Under the pieces are notes generated by a model. It ran no database searches and had not been told where the DNA came from. It saw only the letters and a program-made list of their open reading frames with translations. Shown piece after piece: positions 1 to 9,241 of a stretch of 21,809 nt of DNA. Within the stretch, counting starts at the first letter, position 1. Every line of letters begins with the position of its first letter. Source of the stretch: Acanthamoeba lenticulata (Eukaryota > Discosea > Longamoebia > Acanthamoebidae). The translations under genes and the position numbers were made by a program. Location of the stretch: positions 1 through 21,809 of the forward strand of contig NAVB01000089.1 in NCBI GenBank assembly GCA_002179805.1, written 5' to 3'.

Positions 1-2654
1 ATGACATAAAACAATAAAATAAAATAAAATAAAATAAAATGCAAGCTGCGGACAGAATATTTGAAATACGCACGATTTCAAACAGGAATTCGACCGAGTT
101 GAGGAAGACGAGGACGAGCAGGAGCCAGCGCGTCTCTGCCGCCGGGAACAAGTGCGTGAAGCACCGACGCGGGTGGTCCAGCATGTACCGGTACACCGGC
201 CTGTACTCTCTGCTCTCGCCGCACGACACGACACGCGCGCACATCAGCTCCACCATCACCGCACGACACGACACACGCGCGGGGGGAACGCACGCGAGCT
301 GCGGCGCGCGGTAGAGGCACCACACGATAAAACGCATGAAAATCGGGAATGCTGTGTATCCTGCATTTTTCAAATATTAGTCCATATCCCAATAAAATGA
401 GTAAATTATTTAAAATAAAATAGTTGGAATTCCTACCGGCGAGGATGAGAAGCGAAGAGACGATGAGCGGGAAGGGGTAGGACTGGAAGACCATCATGTT
501 GTTGGGCGTCGTCGTGATCCCGGCGTTGGAGAAGGACGAGACCGAGTTGAAGATGGCCCACCAGACCGGGTTGACGTCGTAGGCCCGGAGGGCGTCACGC
601 GCGCCCGCGTCGAGCTGGAAGTAGAGCGCCAGCAGGAAGCTCGCCAGCCCGACCCACGCCACATAGTAAAGCGGCACGATCCCGGCAAACCACTTGAGCG
701 CGTTGTATTCCACTGCATACGCCCCCGCGCGTGTCGTGTCGTGTCATGCTCCCGCACACGCGCGCGTGTGTCGTGTCGTGTCGTGCGGTGGGGGGGGCGA
801 ACCGACGCGGCGCTTGATGGGGAGGCCGGTGGAGCGGAAGTGGCGCCGGAAGTAGTGGAGGCGGAGGAGCACGGGCGGGAGCATCAAAAGCACAAAGTTG
901 CCGACGACCATGAGGACGAGCACCCAGAACTGGCTCAGCCGCGTCAGCTCGGCCGAGTTGGTCGTCACCAGCCCGCACGTGGTGACCGCCGACGTGCTGA
1001 GGAAGAGCGCGTCCGTGTAGGACATGCCGCCCTGCGACACGTAGATCAACAGCCCGCCTGCGCCCACGCGTGTGTGCGTGTGTGCGGTGCGTGTGTGCGG
1101 TGCGCGTGTGAGTCGAGTTCAGGCACACGCGCGTGTGTGTTTCGTGGCGCACCAAAGACGGCACAGAAGCAGATGTAGAGGAAGTGGAGGCGGAAATAGT
1201 TGAGCGGCGGCCACAAGAAGTTGAGCACCACCTGTGTGCGTGCGTGTGTGCGGTGTTAGCCGCGCGCGTGTGCGGTGCGCGTGTGCGGTGCGCGCGTGCC
1301 TGATAAAACCATGAGGAAAAGGGGACCACGGGCTGCTCCTCCAGGGTGATCTCCTCGAGCGGGAAGATGAACGACTGTCGACGACGGCGTCGCCTCTCGA
1401 GGGCCGCCGCCTTCTTCTTGTTCTTCTTCTTCTCGTTGTCGTCGCCGCTGCCTTTGTCCCATAATAGCGAGGCCGTCGAAGACGAGGCTGTCGACATAAA
1501 CGAGTGCTGCTGTTGGAGCTGCTGAGGCCGGCCAGCACGTTGTTGAGCCTCGGCCTCAGTGGCCTTGTCCTTGCCCTTGCTGCCCTTTCGCCCGCCCTGC
1601 TTGTTCTCCTTGCTCGGACGCCTCGTCTTCGTCTTTGGCTCCTGCTCATCGTCCTCCTCGTCGAGCTGCTCAAAGTCGCTCAAGTCGATGCTCGTCCCTG
1701 AGTAGCGTGACGTGGCATAAAAATTAATTAAAAATAAAATAAAAATTTCAGCTGACGTGGCGTGACGCGTACAAGTGTCCCCAAAGGCGTCTACACTGCG
1801 CGAGGGCGCGACGACAAAGGCCGCGACGGCGCCAGGCGGGTAGGCGCTCGGACGACGTCGAGGCCCCATCTCCTGCTCGGCGGTCCTGAAGAGGGCGCGG
1901 AAGGGCGAGGCCAGGCCGCCCACGCGGGGCCGTGCACTTGCGGCGCTCTCGCTACGTCGTCCATGCTCGAGCCGCCGAATTGTCTCCTCTCTTGCGCGTA
2001 CTGCACGACGTGTAGCGCGTTTCGATTTGATCAAATGGTTCGCTCCCCACACAACAACAACAACAACTGCCTGCCACCTCTTCCTCTTGCTGTTTGACTC
2101 AACACAACATGTGAAAGAGACATGCTTTTGATGGAGATCGTACAATCGACATCACCAAGAACGGCGCGTCGCCGTTCCTCTCGCCTGCTGCGTGGTTCAT
2201 CGAAGCTGTAAACAGGCTGCCCGAAGGAGCTGATGCGGTAGGAGTGAGGCGGCTCTTCCTGTTCGCTCGATTCTTGCTCGGAAGAGGTCCACCTGAACGA
2301 TGAGTCCTGGCCAGTCCTCTGCTGGGCGTGTGCATGCAGGGAGTCCACGTCCTCTGCCTCGTCAGTCCACTCGAGGCGTCCATCGGCACTCAATCGCCGC
2401 AGCAACAGATGCCGATTGGAATGGCGAGAATGCGCAGTCGAGGTGTCCCCGATCGACGTCGTGCTGCTCGTGGAGCGACCGGCAGCATGACGCCGCTCCT
2501 CCTCATCCGTGCTCGTTTCCTCGGTCCATTCATCTTCAGCGACCGCGGCCCGGCTCGCGGCCGGCGCTGAGGTGTCCGGCTCCCCTTCGTCCTGGTCGCT
2601 CGTCGCTATGTCGTCTTCTTCTTTTGCGCCATCTCTCCCGGTATGCTGGGACAT
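1..2654 (-). CDS. Trk/HKT-type potassium transporter, 3' end outside window
   Basis: Plasma-membrane K+ uptake protein of the TrkH/fungal TRK/plant HKT superfamily, built from repeated membrane-pore-membrane units. Exons read on the minus strand are 1300 and upstream, 1231-1153, 1057-803, 712-437, 360-294 and 209-74; phases agree across all five junctions. The first membrane helix is in exon 1231-1153 (NYFRLHFLYICFCAVFG). Pore loop 1 is STSAVTTCGLVTT and pore loop 2 SVSSFSNAGITTT; both have Gly at the filter position, which in HKT/Trk proteins goes with K+ permeation. A family-typical YTAFPIFMRF follows, then MLDHPRRCFTHLFP. The rest, including the last pore units, lies beyond base 1. Intron 1232-1299 appears to be GC-AG (CAG|GCACGC). 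The N-terminal region (1301-2654) is long, hydrophilic and Lys/Glu/Ser-rich. Its splicing is uncertain: a small intron is likely near 1698-1756 and another near 2000-2120. The start at 2654 is a guess; Met codons at 1869 and 1497 are alternatives. Confidence 0.85.
11..40. repeat. (TAAAA)n pentanucleotide run
   Basis: A short run of AATAA/AATAAA pentamers at the left edge. It probably lies in the intron that follows the transporter exon ending at 74 (donor GTGCGT at 73). AT-rich introns of this style recur in the window, for example at 361-436. Confidence 0.6.
210..293. repeat. Intronic CACGA/(CG,CA)n repeat, transporter intron
   Basis: This intron (donor GTGCGT at 293, acceptor CAG at 210) consists largely of CACGACACGACACGCGCG-like sequence. 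Versions of the same motif fill introns 713-802, 1058-1152 and 1232-1299 of this gene and introns 3725-3824, 4273-4349 and 4441-4517 of the neighbouring WDR74-like gene. It is absent from the exons. Confidence 0.7.
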
Positions 2655-3010
2655 GCCCTTCCTGACCTTGGCGTGTGAGTGCGGGCAGAAGATGTAGTAG
2701 AATCCTTTCTTCCGCCCTCTTCTTGCGTCTTGTGTTTTATTGTTATGTTGCTTTCCTCTGAAAACTCCACTTTTGCTGCCGACATTCGGCATGCCGTGGA
2801 CCACGGACCACATAGGCTCGGCTGAGGCAAATGATTGGCGATCGAGAGAGGCAGTTGGGCTACCGTGCGCGGAGGCCCTCGCGTGGACTCATGTGAAGAT
2901 GGGCTGCAACGTTCAACGATCCTCTCCATCTCAAGATAATTAAATTGTTATCTTTCCTGGCCAGGAATTTATTTTTCTTTTTATCTAGTCGGACACTGTC
3001 CGGCTGCGGG
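2655..3010. other. Intergenic: WDR74-like 3' flank and transporter 5' region
   Basis: No convincing gene. On the minus strand it holds the 3' flank of the WDR74-like gene (with a 6-1-6 inverted repeat at 2991-3003) and the presumed 5' region of the transporter gene. Minus-strand reading frames stay open here (to 2813 and 2929), so an extra upstream transporter exon cannot be excluded. Confidence 0.5.
2968..2973 (-). terminator. Polyadenylation signal AATAAA for WDR74-like gene
   Basis: AATAAA on the minus strand, 37 bases past the stop codon at 3011. The position suits a eukaryotic poly(A) signal; no cleavage site is visible. Confidence 0.4.
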
Positions 3011-5336
3011 TCACCGCCGGCCTCCTCTGCCGCCGCCACGACCACCACCACCGCCGCCACGGCTGCCGCCGCGGCCGCCGCCGCGACCGCCGCCACCGCC
3101 ACGGCCACCACCCCGGCTGCCGCCGCGACCGCCGCCACCGCCACCGCCACCACGGCCGCCACCCCGGCTGCCGCCGCGGCCACCACCGCCACCACGGCCG
3201 CTGCCACGGCTGCCGCCACGACCGCCGCCACGGCTGCCACCCCGGCTGCCGCCGCGGCCACGACCGCTTCGCCCGCCGTCGTCGCCGTCATGGCGAGACC
3301 GCTTGAAGGCGCTGCCGCCGTCGCCGCCTCGACCGCCGCGGCCACGCGCGCCACCGCGGCCTCCAGAGGGTCGCTTGCGCTTCTCACCGACCTCTTCCTC
3401 CGCGTCTTCGTCATCCTCGTCATCGCTCTCCTTCATGAAGCCGCCCTTCTTGGACATGATCCCGTCCCCGCCTTCCTCGTCATCATCGTCATCGTCGTCG
3501 TCATCGTCTTCATCATTGTCATCTTCATCATCATCATCGTCGTCGTCATCGTCGTCCTTCTCCTCCTTGGCGTCGCCGAGCGACTCGGCCTCGTCGTCGT
3601 TGTTGGTGAGGTCGTTGTTGTTGTCGTCGTCGTCGTCGCTGTCGGCCTTCTCCTCCTTGACGGGCTCGAGCTGCACGGGCGGGTCCATCACGACGAGGCC
3701 CGTCACGCGCTGCTTGATATACACCTGCGCGCGTGGCACGCACGCACAAACACAGCTCGTCAGCATGATCATGCGCGCGTGTGTCGTGTCGTCGTGTGTC
3801 GTGTGTCGCGTCGGGAGCGCTCACCTTGTGCTGGAGACGGCGGAAGGGCGCGGCCGTGGAGTAGACCCGCAGGAAGCGGTCCAGCGACGCCACGACGATC
3901 CGCTTGCCGTCGGGCCCGTAGGCCAGCGCCCGCACCGACCCGGCCACTCCTGTGTGGTGGCCGCACACGCGTGGGTCAGCTTCCGGTACTTTAAAAAATA
4001 AAAAAAATCTTTTTGTTTTGTGTTTTATTTGTTTATTTTTTTGTTTGTTTGTTTTGGTTTTGTGTTTTGGTTTTGTGTGTTTTTTTTTTGTGGTTTTTGG
4101 CGCACCGCGGTAGAGGCCGCGAATGGAGCGGTTGCGGAGGTCGATCTCGACGACGTTGCCGAGCGTGTCGCCGGCGGCGATCACGTTGGGATCGTCCTTG
4201 GACGCGACGACGCACGTGAACGCGTTGGGCAGCTGCTTCAGCGTCAAGTCGACCGTCGGCCGCCGCTGCGCTCTGTCATATGGGTGTGTTTGCGATGATT
4301 AGATACGACACACACGCGCGTGTGCGTGCGGGATGCGCGCCGAACGCACTTGACGTCGTAGAGGCGGATCTGGTGGTGGCCCGACACGACGGCGATGCGT
4401 CGCGGGTCGTCCGGCATGAACGCCACGTCCGTCACCCACACTGCACACGCGCGCGCGTGTGCGCCCACGGTCAGCATCCCATGCGCTCGTGGGTCGTGTC
4501 GTGTCATGCGCGTGTACCGGGAACCGGCACGTCGAGAAAGTCGTTGGGCACATTCTTGGCAATCCACGCGGGCTTGCCGCTCTCCATGTCGATCAGCCGC
4601 AAGTCGACGTCCTTCCCGCCCACGGCCGCGCGGGCCTCGGTCGGGTGGAGGCGGAAGGCGCCGACGGGCTTCGTGGTCAGCGCAAACTCCTGGACGATCG
4701 TGCCGCCGGCGGCGCTGCCGATGATGTCGCTGCCGTCGCCGAAGCGGCAGACGACGCCGCGGCCGGTCGTGTGCCAGCCGACGGCGCGGTCGGGCGCGAG
4801 CCAGGCGGCGGTCTCGATGCCCACCCAGCGGGCGCCGGTCGTGGCCGCCGGCGCGCCGGCGTCGGTCACGGCCGCCGTCTGGGCGCCCGTGGCCACGTTC
4901 ACGGCCTCGATGCGGCCACCCGCGCGGCCGAGCAGCACCTGCGCGAATTTAATTGGAATGATTTTTGTAATTTAGAAATGAAGATGAAGAAAAATGGATG
5001 TAGATGTGACAGCCGGAGAGTGAGAATAGAAGAAAAGAAGAGAACAGTGCGTGCCTGGTCAATCTGGCCAAGGTAGGGGCGCAAGCAATGAATCTCTTCC
5101 GATTTGGCCTGGCGGCCCCATTGGGCCGGGAACACGATTTTCTCTTCGCCGGAGGACGACGATTGGCCATCGGCAGACTCCTTCACCACGTCAACCACTG
5201 CAGCGGAGGCGGCGCCAACAATGAATCAATTACTAAAGAGATTAATCGAAGTTCTCTTTGGTATGCTTAATGCATATGGAAGAAGCAGGGGCAAACCTTT
5301 GAGAAGACCAGTATCTGTGGCGAGAACAGCCCTCAT
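3011..5336 (-). CDS. WDR74/Nsa1-like WD-repeat 60S ribosome assembly factor with acidic-RGG tail
   Basis: Nucleolar WD40 protein; WDR74 and yeast Nsa1 act in pre-60S maturation. Exons are 5336-5297, 5197-5055, 4938-4518, 4440-4350, 4272-4106, 3949-3825 and 3724-3011: 1701 nt, 566 aa plus stop, with phases agreeing at every junction. Recognisable blocks in order are MRAVLATDTGLLKG, KNVPNDFLDVPVPVW, VSGHHQIRLYDVK, QRRPTVDL, GDTLGNVVEIDLR, GVAGSVRALAYGPDGK and ASLDRFLRVYS, following the WDR74 propeller. After residue about 350 comes an Asp/Glu-rich stretch (about 352-441), a KRKRP basic motif, and about 115 residues of RGG/GRGG. Known WDR74 tails are shorter and Lys-rich, so this tail is unusual; it resembles GAR domains of nucleolin or fibrillarin (comparison from general knowledge). 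Intron 4939-5054 is GC-AG. The ATG lies 113 bases from the stop of copy A. Confidence 0.9.
3467..3560. repeat. GAY trinucleotide repeat encoding poly-Asp
   Basis: A near-continuous run of ATC/GTC on the plus strand, read as GAT/GAC on the minus strand, encodes two Asp-rich blocks of the WDR74-like tail. Such runs are prone to length change. Confidence 0.7.
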
Positions 5337-5449
5337 CTTGGTGAAGGCGAGGCAGAAGGAATGTTGGATCTTTTTTTCTTTTTTAGTCTTTTTACACAGA
5401 AAGAAAACAGAACACAAAAAAAAATAGGCCATAATTTACAGAAGCCACA

Positions 5450-7071
5450 TCATAGCAGCTCACCGCTAAAGTTGACTCGGTAGGCACTGATGTTTCGGGG
5501 CCGCCGCCACCACACGATGACCAAGCCCGCCGTGATTGCCGCCGCCACGACGATGACTGTGACGGGAATGGCCACCGCCAAGCCCACGACCAGGCCCGTG
5601 TTGATACCGCCTGAGTCGCCGTCGCCGCCGTCGCGCGTGCCCAGCAGCACGCCGAGGCCCACGCTCGGATCGTACTCCAGCAACCACACGAATGGCGGCA
5701 GCTCCACCACCACCTCGTACTCGCGTGCCTTCGTACCATTGCCCGTGGCGACGGCGACGATGTTGTGGCGAATGGCGGTGGTAACGCCATCGACCAGAGC
5801 CACGTCAAACAGCGACACTGTGGCTAGCACTGTCGACGACGCTGACGACTGGCCGCTGGCGGTGCTTGCGAAGAGCGGCACATAGAAGGTCGTCAGCCCG
5901 CTCGTAGCCGTGTTGGGTCGGCTCGTCACGTTGGCCGCCGTTGACGGCACCAGCGACGTGCTTCCCGTGGAAAGGAGTCCGGCGAGGCGGTAGCGCACGA
6001 TCGTCCACTGGCTCGGCCCTGATGAGGAGCCCAAGGAGGTGAAGTTGAGGGACCACTTGACCTGGTTGGCCGCGATGTCAAAGCTCACGTTGGCGAACGA
6101 GGCGCGCGTGGTGCGCGAGTAGAACGTGAACGACTGCGTGAACTGGATCGTGTTGGCCGCCAGTGTGGCGGTGTAGACATAAGCCGTGGTGCCTGTCGTC
6201 GTGTCGTTGACCTCTGACCGCGTCATCCCTGTGTTCGAAGCCAATTTTGTTGTGGAGGACGAAAGAGACACACGACGCGAGGCAAAGAGGGGGATGAGGC
6301 GGAGCGCGAACTTGAGAGGTCCGAGGCAGGGACAGAGACGCCGCCCAGTGTGACCCCGCTGAGCCGCGACATGATGTTAGCCGGCTCGCCTGCTGCTGAT
6401 GTCGCGGACGAGGAGGAGGGAAGGCTGGCCGACATGTTGAAGGTGGCCTGGTGCGACGCGAACTCGGCCGTCATATTGGTCACTGGCACCAACTGCGGCA
6501 ACGCCGTTGGTGAAGGAGACGGCGAGCTCGACGGCGAATTCGTCGGCGTGGGCGAGGGCGAAGGCGAAAGCGAAGGCGAAGGCGAACTCGTCGGCGAGGG
6601 CGGTGGCGACGGGCTGGCCAGTGCGCTCGCGCAGCCGCCCACGGAGACGTAGGGCATGGGGGACGTCTCGTACACTTGCACCGAAGGCGAGTTTGGCCCC
6701 GGCTTGCCTAAGGCCCACATGGAAGTCGACTCACGCAACGCGATCTGGATGGTGTAGTTGCCCGTTCCGAGCGGTATGCCTTGGGGGAAGGTGTAGGTGA
6801 CCACGCTGGCGTTCCCGCCCGGGTACGCGTTTGAGAACTGTTGAGTTGTGTTTGGCATGACGAGCTGCGCATAACTTTGACTCAAAGTGGCATTGTCTGG
6901 CCCAAACAAGAAAAAGAAAAAGGAGGTTGTTGAGCGAGATGGCGTGCGCGGAGCCAAGGAGGTGATTGGGTCGGTAGTGGTACCAACGACATCGTTGAAA
7001 TAGACGGTGATGTTCGTGAAATAAAGCAATGGGTCAGCAACGTCGAGGGTAACACGCTGCTTTATATAGAG
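5450..7071 (-). pseudogene. Surface glycoprotein family copy A, 5' end disrupted
   Basis: Member of the window's paralogous family, which I do not recognise. Exons are 7071-6984 (partial), 6896-6312 and 6228-5450, with introns 6897-6983 and 6229-6311 at the same places and phases as in copies E and F. The body is open throughout: N-terminal domain with LLYFTNITVYF and VVTYTFP motifs, Ser/Pro stalk, a second domain starting near MTRSEVNDTTTG with many N-x-S/T sites, then a membrane helix ending in VIVWWRRPR. The tail is divergent and short, ending GELL instead of the acidic ending of E and F. Reading upstream from the first exon meets a stop before any Met. The expected signal peptide is instead on the plus strand at 7101-7190. 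It is therefore probably not expressed as a full secreted protein, unless an unseen upstream exon supplies a start. Confidence 0.75.
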
Positions 7072-7218
7072 CCGATGACACTACTCCCGGAGTGTAGGGG
7101 TCATTTTGCTTTGCGGCATCACTGCTGCTTCTGCTGTGCACGAGTGCACAGGCAAGCATCTTGTGCGGTCAACTGGCCTCTATATAAAGCCTCTATATAA
7201 AGCAGCGTGTTACCCTCG
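7044..7218. repeat. 28-bp perfect inverted repeat flanking an inverted signal-peptide exon
   Basis: Arm 7044-7071 and arm 7191-7218 are exact reverse complements, with no mismatch in 28 bases. The arms include CTCTATATAAAG, which occurs a further time at 7178-7189. The left arm, read on the minus strand, is the start of the copy A coding body (YIKQRVTL). The 119-bp spacer holds the inverted signal-peptide sequence. Confidence 0.85.
7101..7190 (+). pseudogene. Inverted signal-peptide exon of copy A
   Basis: Read on the plus strand from 7101 this gives FCFAASLLLLLC, then SAQASILCGQLAS, closely matching the signal peptide and first Cys region of copy E (FCFAASLLLLLCMSAQAA). The orientation is opposite to the copy A body. 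The expected MPLGVGP start is degenerate, and an in-frame TAA follows at about 7184. A minus-strand ATG CTG CTC GGC at 7229-7218 resembles the original MPLG start left in place outside the inverted segment. Confidence 0.7.
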
Positions 7219-7558
7219 CCGAGCAGCATCATCGTCTTTCTCTTCCACTGAGAAATATTGAGAAAACTGAAAAACTAAACCACAAGCAGCCCCCAATAGG
7301 CGTTTAAACAGCTATTTTTGGATTCAGGGCTATTGTGTTTCCTTGGAGCACAAGCCGCGGAGTACAAGGTTTCAAGAACTACCGACTTAGCACCGTCGCG
7401 AAGACAGGTGTCAACACTTGCCAGTGGCCAGGCCACTAAGTCACCTGGACTTACGCCCATCATTGTGCTCAACCTCCACGCCCACGCTCACGCACACGCC
7501 CATGTGCTGACCACCCTCGGTCACAACCACGCGTACACCCAAATCTCGGCCTTGCCTT

Positions 7559-7601
7559 TTGGCCATTGGCAGACTCCTTCACCACGTCAACCACTGCAGC
7601 G
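7559..7601 (-). repeat. 43-bp duplicate of WDR74-like exon 2/intron 1 boundary
   Basis: Matches 5163-5205 at 42 of 43 positions, in the same orientation. The source spans the start of exon 2 and the last bases of intron 1 (acceptor at 5198-5200). The copy was therefore made from DNA, not from spliced mRNA. Confidence 0.85.
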
Positions 7602-7680
7602 CAGCCCCAACATGTGAGCGGGCAAGATGCAGCTCAGGATATCACCACCAACCAAGTGTTAACCACTTGTCTAGCGCCGT

Positions 7681-7738
7681 CAAGTTTACGTTCTGATCTC
7701 TCAGTGGCTCTGGCGCCAACGCCACCACATGATGACCC
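7681..7738 (-). pseudogene. Decayed 3' fragment of the surface-protein family
   Basis: The minus strand contains GTCATCATGTGGTGGCG followed by a degraded version of the bases that encode the VIMWWRRRQEIS...VNF tail in copy F. No open frame remains. Only the end of the membrane helix and part of the cytoplasmic tail are recognisable. Confidence 0.6.
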
Positions 7739-7774
7739 ACCACACCGTGTTGTAAATTGTTGTATTGTTGTCAT

Positions 7775-9241
7775 TTAGTCAAATAAAGACACAGGTGTGA
7801 ACTCCTCATTCTCCTTGCCTCCACTCCCACCAAGCGGTGCGGAAGAGGGAGGACCATTGGCAAGTACCCACTGGAGCACCTCCTTATGGTCTCCATAGAC
7901 TGCGTTCTCCAAGACCTTGACGTCCCACGGGCAGCCGTTGGCGCGCGCCCACTGGAGTACCTCCAGGTGGCCTTTCGCCGCTGCGGCCGCGCAAGTGGTC
8001 TCGTCCCAGGGACAGCCGTTGGCCCGCGCCCACTGGAGCGTGTCCAGGTGGCCATTAGATGCGGCGTTGTAGCAGGTGTACTGGTCCCACGGGCAGCCGT
8101 TGGCGCGCGCCCACTGGAGCATGTCCAGGCGGCCGCCCATGGCCGCGTAACTGCAGGTTCGGTAGTCCCACGGGCAGCCGTTGGTGCGCGCCCACTTGAG
8201 TACCTCGAAATGGCCACCCAGAGCGGCCATAGTGCAGGTATGCTCGTCCCACGGGCAGCCGTTGGCACGTGCCCACCGGAGAACTTCATGATGTCCCTCT
8301 TTGGCAGCTTTGGCGCACGTCTGCTCGTCCCACGGGCAGCCGTTGGCACGCGCCCACTGGAGCACCTCGAGGTGGCCTCCCTCGGCCGCTTTTGTGCACA
8401 TGTATTGGTCCCAGGGACAGCCGTTCGCACGCGCCCACTGAAGGACCTCCAGGTGGCCTTTCCTTGCTGCGCTGTAGCAGGTGTACTCGTCCCACGGGCA
8501 GCCGTTGGCGTGCGCCCACTGAAGGACCCCCAGATGGCCTTCCCTAGCTGCGCTGTAACAGGTGTCCGGGCTCCACGGGCAGCCGTTGGCTCGCGCCCAC
8601 TGCAGCACGTCAAGGTGGCCTCCTCCTGCCGCATGGGCGCAGGTCCACTTGTCCCACGGGCAGCCGTTGGCGCGTGCCCACTCGAGCACCTCCAGGTGGC
8701 CGCCGCGAGCTGCACTGGAACAGGTGCCGCTGTTCCACGGGCAGCCGTTGGCGCGCGCCCACTGCAGCACGGCCAGATGGCCTTCCGCCGCTGCATGGGC
8801 ACAGGTGCGCTCTTGCCAAGGGCAGCCGTTGGCCCGCGCCCACTGGAGGACTGCGAGGTGGCCTCCCTTGGCCGCTCTGGCGCAGGTGTCTTCGTCCCAG
8901 CCACGGTTGTCCCACGGGCAGCCGTTGGCCCGCGCCCACTGGAGCACAGCGAGGTGGCCTCCCTCGGCCGCCTCGGCGCATATCTTCGTGTCCCACGGGC
9001 AGCCGTTTGCGCGAGCCCACTGGAGCATGGACAGCCAGCCCTTGCCGGCCACTCGTGAGGCAAAGGTTGTCCTTGTGCCCAAATTGGCATTTGTTTTGGT
9101 CTTTGCTATCGACGATGTGTCAAAGAAGCGGCTCTTCATGGCAAGGCTCCACTTGTGACACACAAAACGGCAGGGCACGAGCGAAAGGGGTTCCACATGG
9201 CCGAAAATGAGGGCCACCAGCTCCACCATGAGCTCATCCAT
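7775..9241 (-). CDS. F-box-like/ankyrin-repeat protein (GCPW repeats)
   Basis: Intronless gene of 488 aa, starting at the ATG at 9241 (MDELMVELVALIFGHVEP). Residues about 5-36 resemble an F-box (leucine-rich start, then RFVCHKW), so the protein may be a substrate adaptor in an SCF-type ubiquitin ligase. From about residue 68 it has 14 GCPW repeats of 27 residues, consensus GCPWDxxTCxxAAxxGHLEVLQWARAN; repeat 2 carries a 5-residue insertion and the last is degenerate. This is the ankyrin-like repeat type abundant in Acanthamoeba and in its giant viruses (family knowledge). The repeats are also very similar at DNA level, indicating recent expansion or gene conversion. The C-terminus is a short Gly/Ser-rich tail. 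Target unknown. Confidence 0.85.
   Translation of the reverse strand: MDELMVELVALIFGHVEPLSLVPCRFVCHKWSLAMKSRFFDTSSIAKTKTNANLGTRTTFASRVAGKGWLSMLQWARANGCPWDTKICAEAAEGGHLAVLQWARANGCPWDNRGWDEDTCARAAKGGHLAVLQWARANGCPWQERTCAHAAAEGHLAVLQWARANGCPWNSGTCSSAARGGHLEVLEWARANGCPWDKWTCAHAAGGGHLDVLQWARANGCPWSPDTCYSAAREGHLGVLQWAHANGCPWDEYTCYSAARKGHLEVLQWARANGCPWDQYMCTKAAEGGHLEVLQWARANGCPWDEQTCAKAAKEGHHEVLRWARANGCPWDEHTCTMAALGGHFEVLKWARTNGCPWDYRTCSYAAMGGRLDMLQWARANGCPWDQYTCYNAASNGHLDTLQWARANGCPWDETTCAAAAAKGHLEVLQWARANGCPWDVKVLENAVYGDHKEVLQWVLANGPPSSAPLGGSGGKENEEFTPVSLFD

Larger units (their letters stand above)
7219..7774. other. Gene-poor stretch with duplicated fragments
   Basis: No gene that I can support. 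It holds the probable old 5' flank of copy A (7219-7270), an anonymous segment with a His/Ala-rich plus-strand frame at about 7472-7515 (CAC GCX repeats), a 43-bp copy of WDR74-like gene sequence (7559-7601), and a decayed 3' end of the surface-protein family (7681-7738). Confidence 0.6.

Noticed and set aside
2606..2929. Minus-strand frame MERIVERCSPSS... as a separate gene
   Set aside because: No domain or codon bias. It overlaps the presumed transporter 5' region in another frame.
2991..3003. CGGACACTGTCCG inverted repeat as a terminator hairpin
   Set aside because: A 6-bp stem with a one-base loop cannot form well, and hairpin terminators are not expected for Pol II genes.
2945..3994. 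349-codon plus-strand frame rich in Ala, Thr, Val and Ile
   Set aside because: Mirror image of the RGG- and Asp-rich WDR74-like exon and its neighbouring intron; low complexity and no domain.
6350..6652. Plus-strand Gly/Glu-rich frames opposite the stalks (also 13599-13970, 17281-17553, 19345-19770)
   Set aside because: Antisense of the Ser/Pro stalk hexamer repeats; the minus frame continues into conserved domains on both sides.
7472..7515. His/Ala-rich plus-strand frame as a metal-binding protein
   Set aside because: Short, flanked by duplicated fragments, and no start or splice structure supports it.
7886..9058. 390-codon open frame on the plus strand across the ankyrin repeats
   Set aside because: It is the antisense of an 81-bp repeat, so one open period gives a long open frame automatically. 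The minus frame has the F-box-like start and clean ankyrin consensus.
7775..9241. Regular 81-bp repeats as a CRISPR-like array or satellite
   Set aside because: The repeats are in-frame protein repeats with no unique spacers, in a eukaryotic setting.
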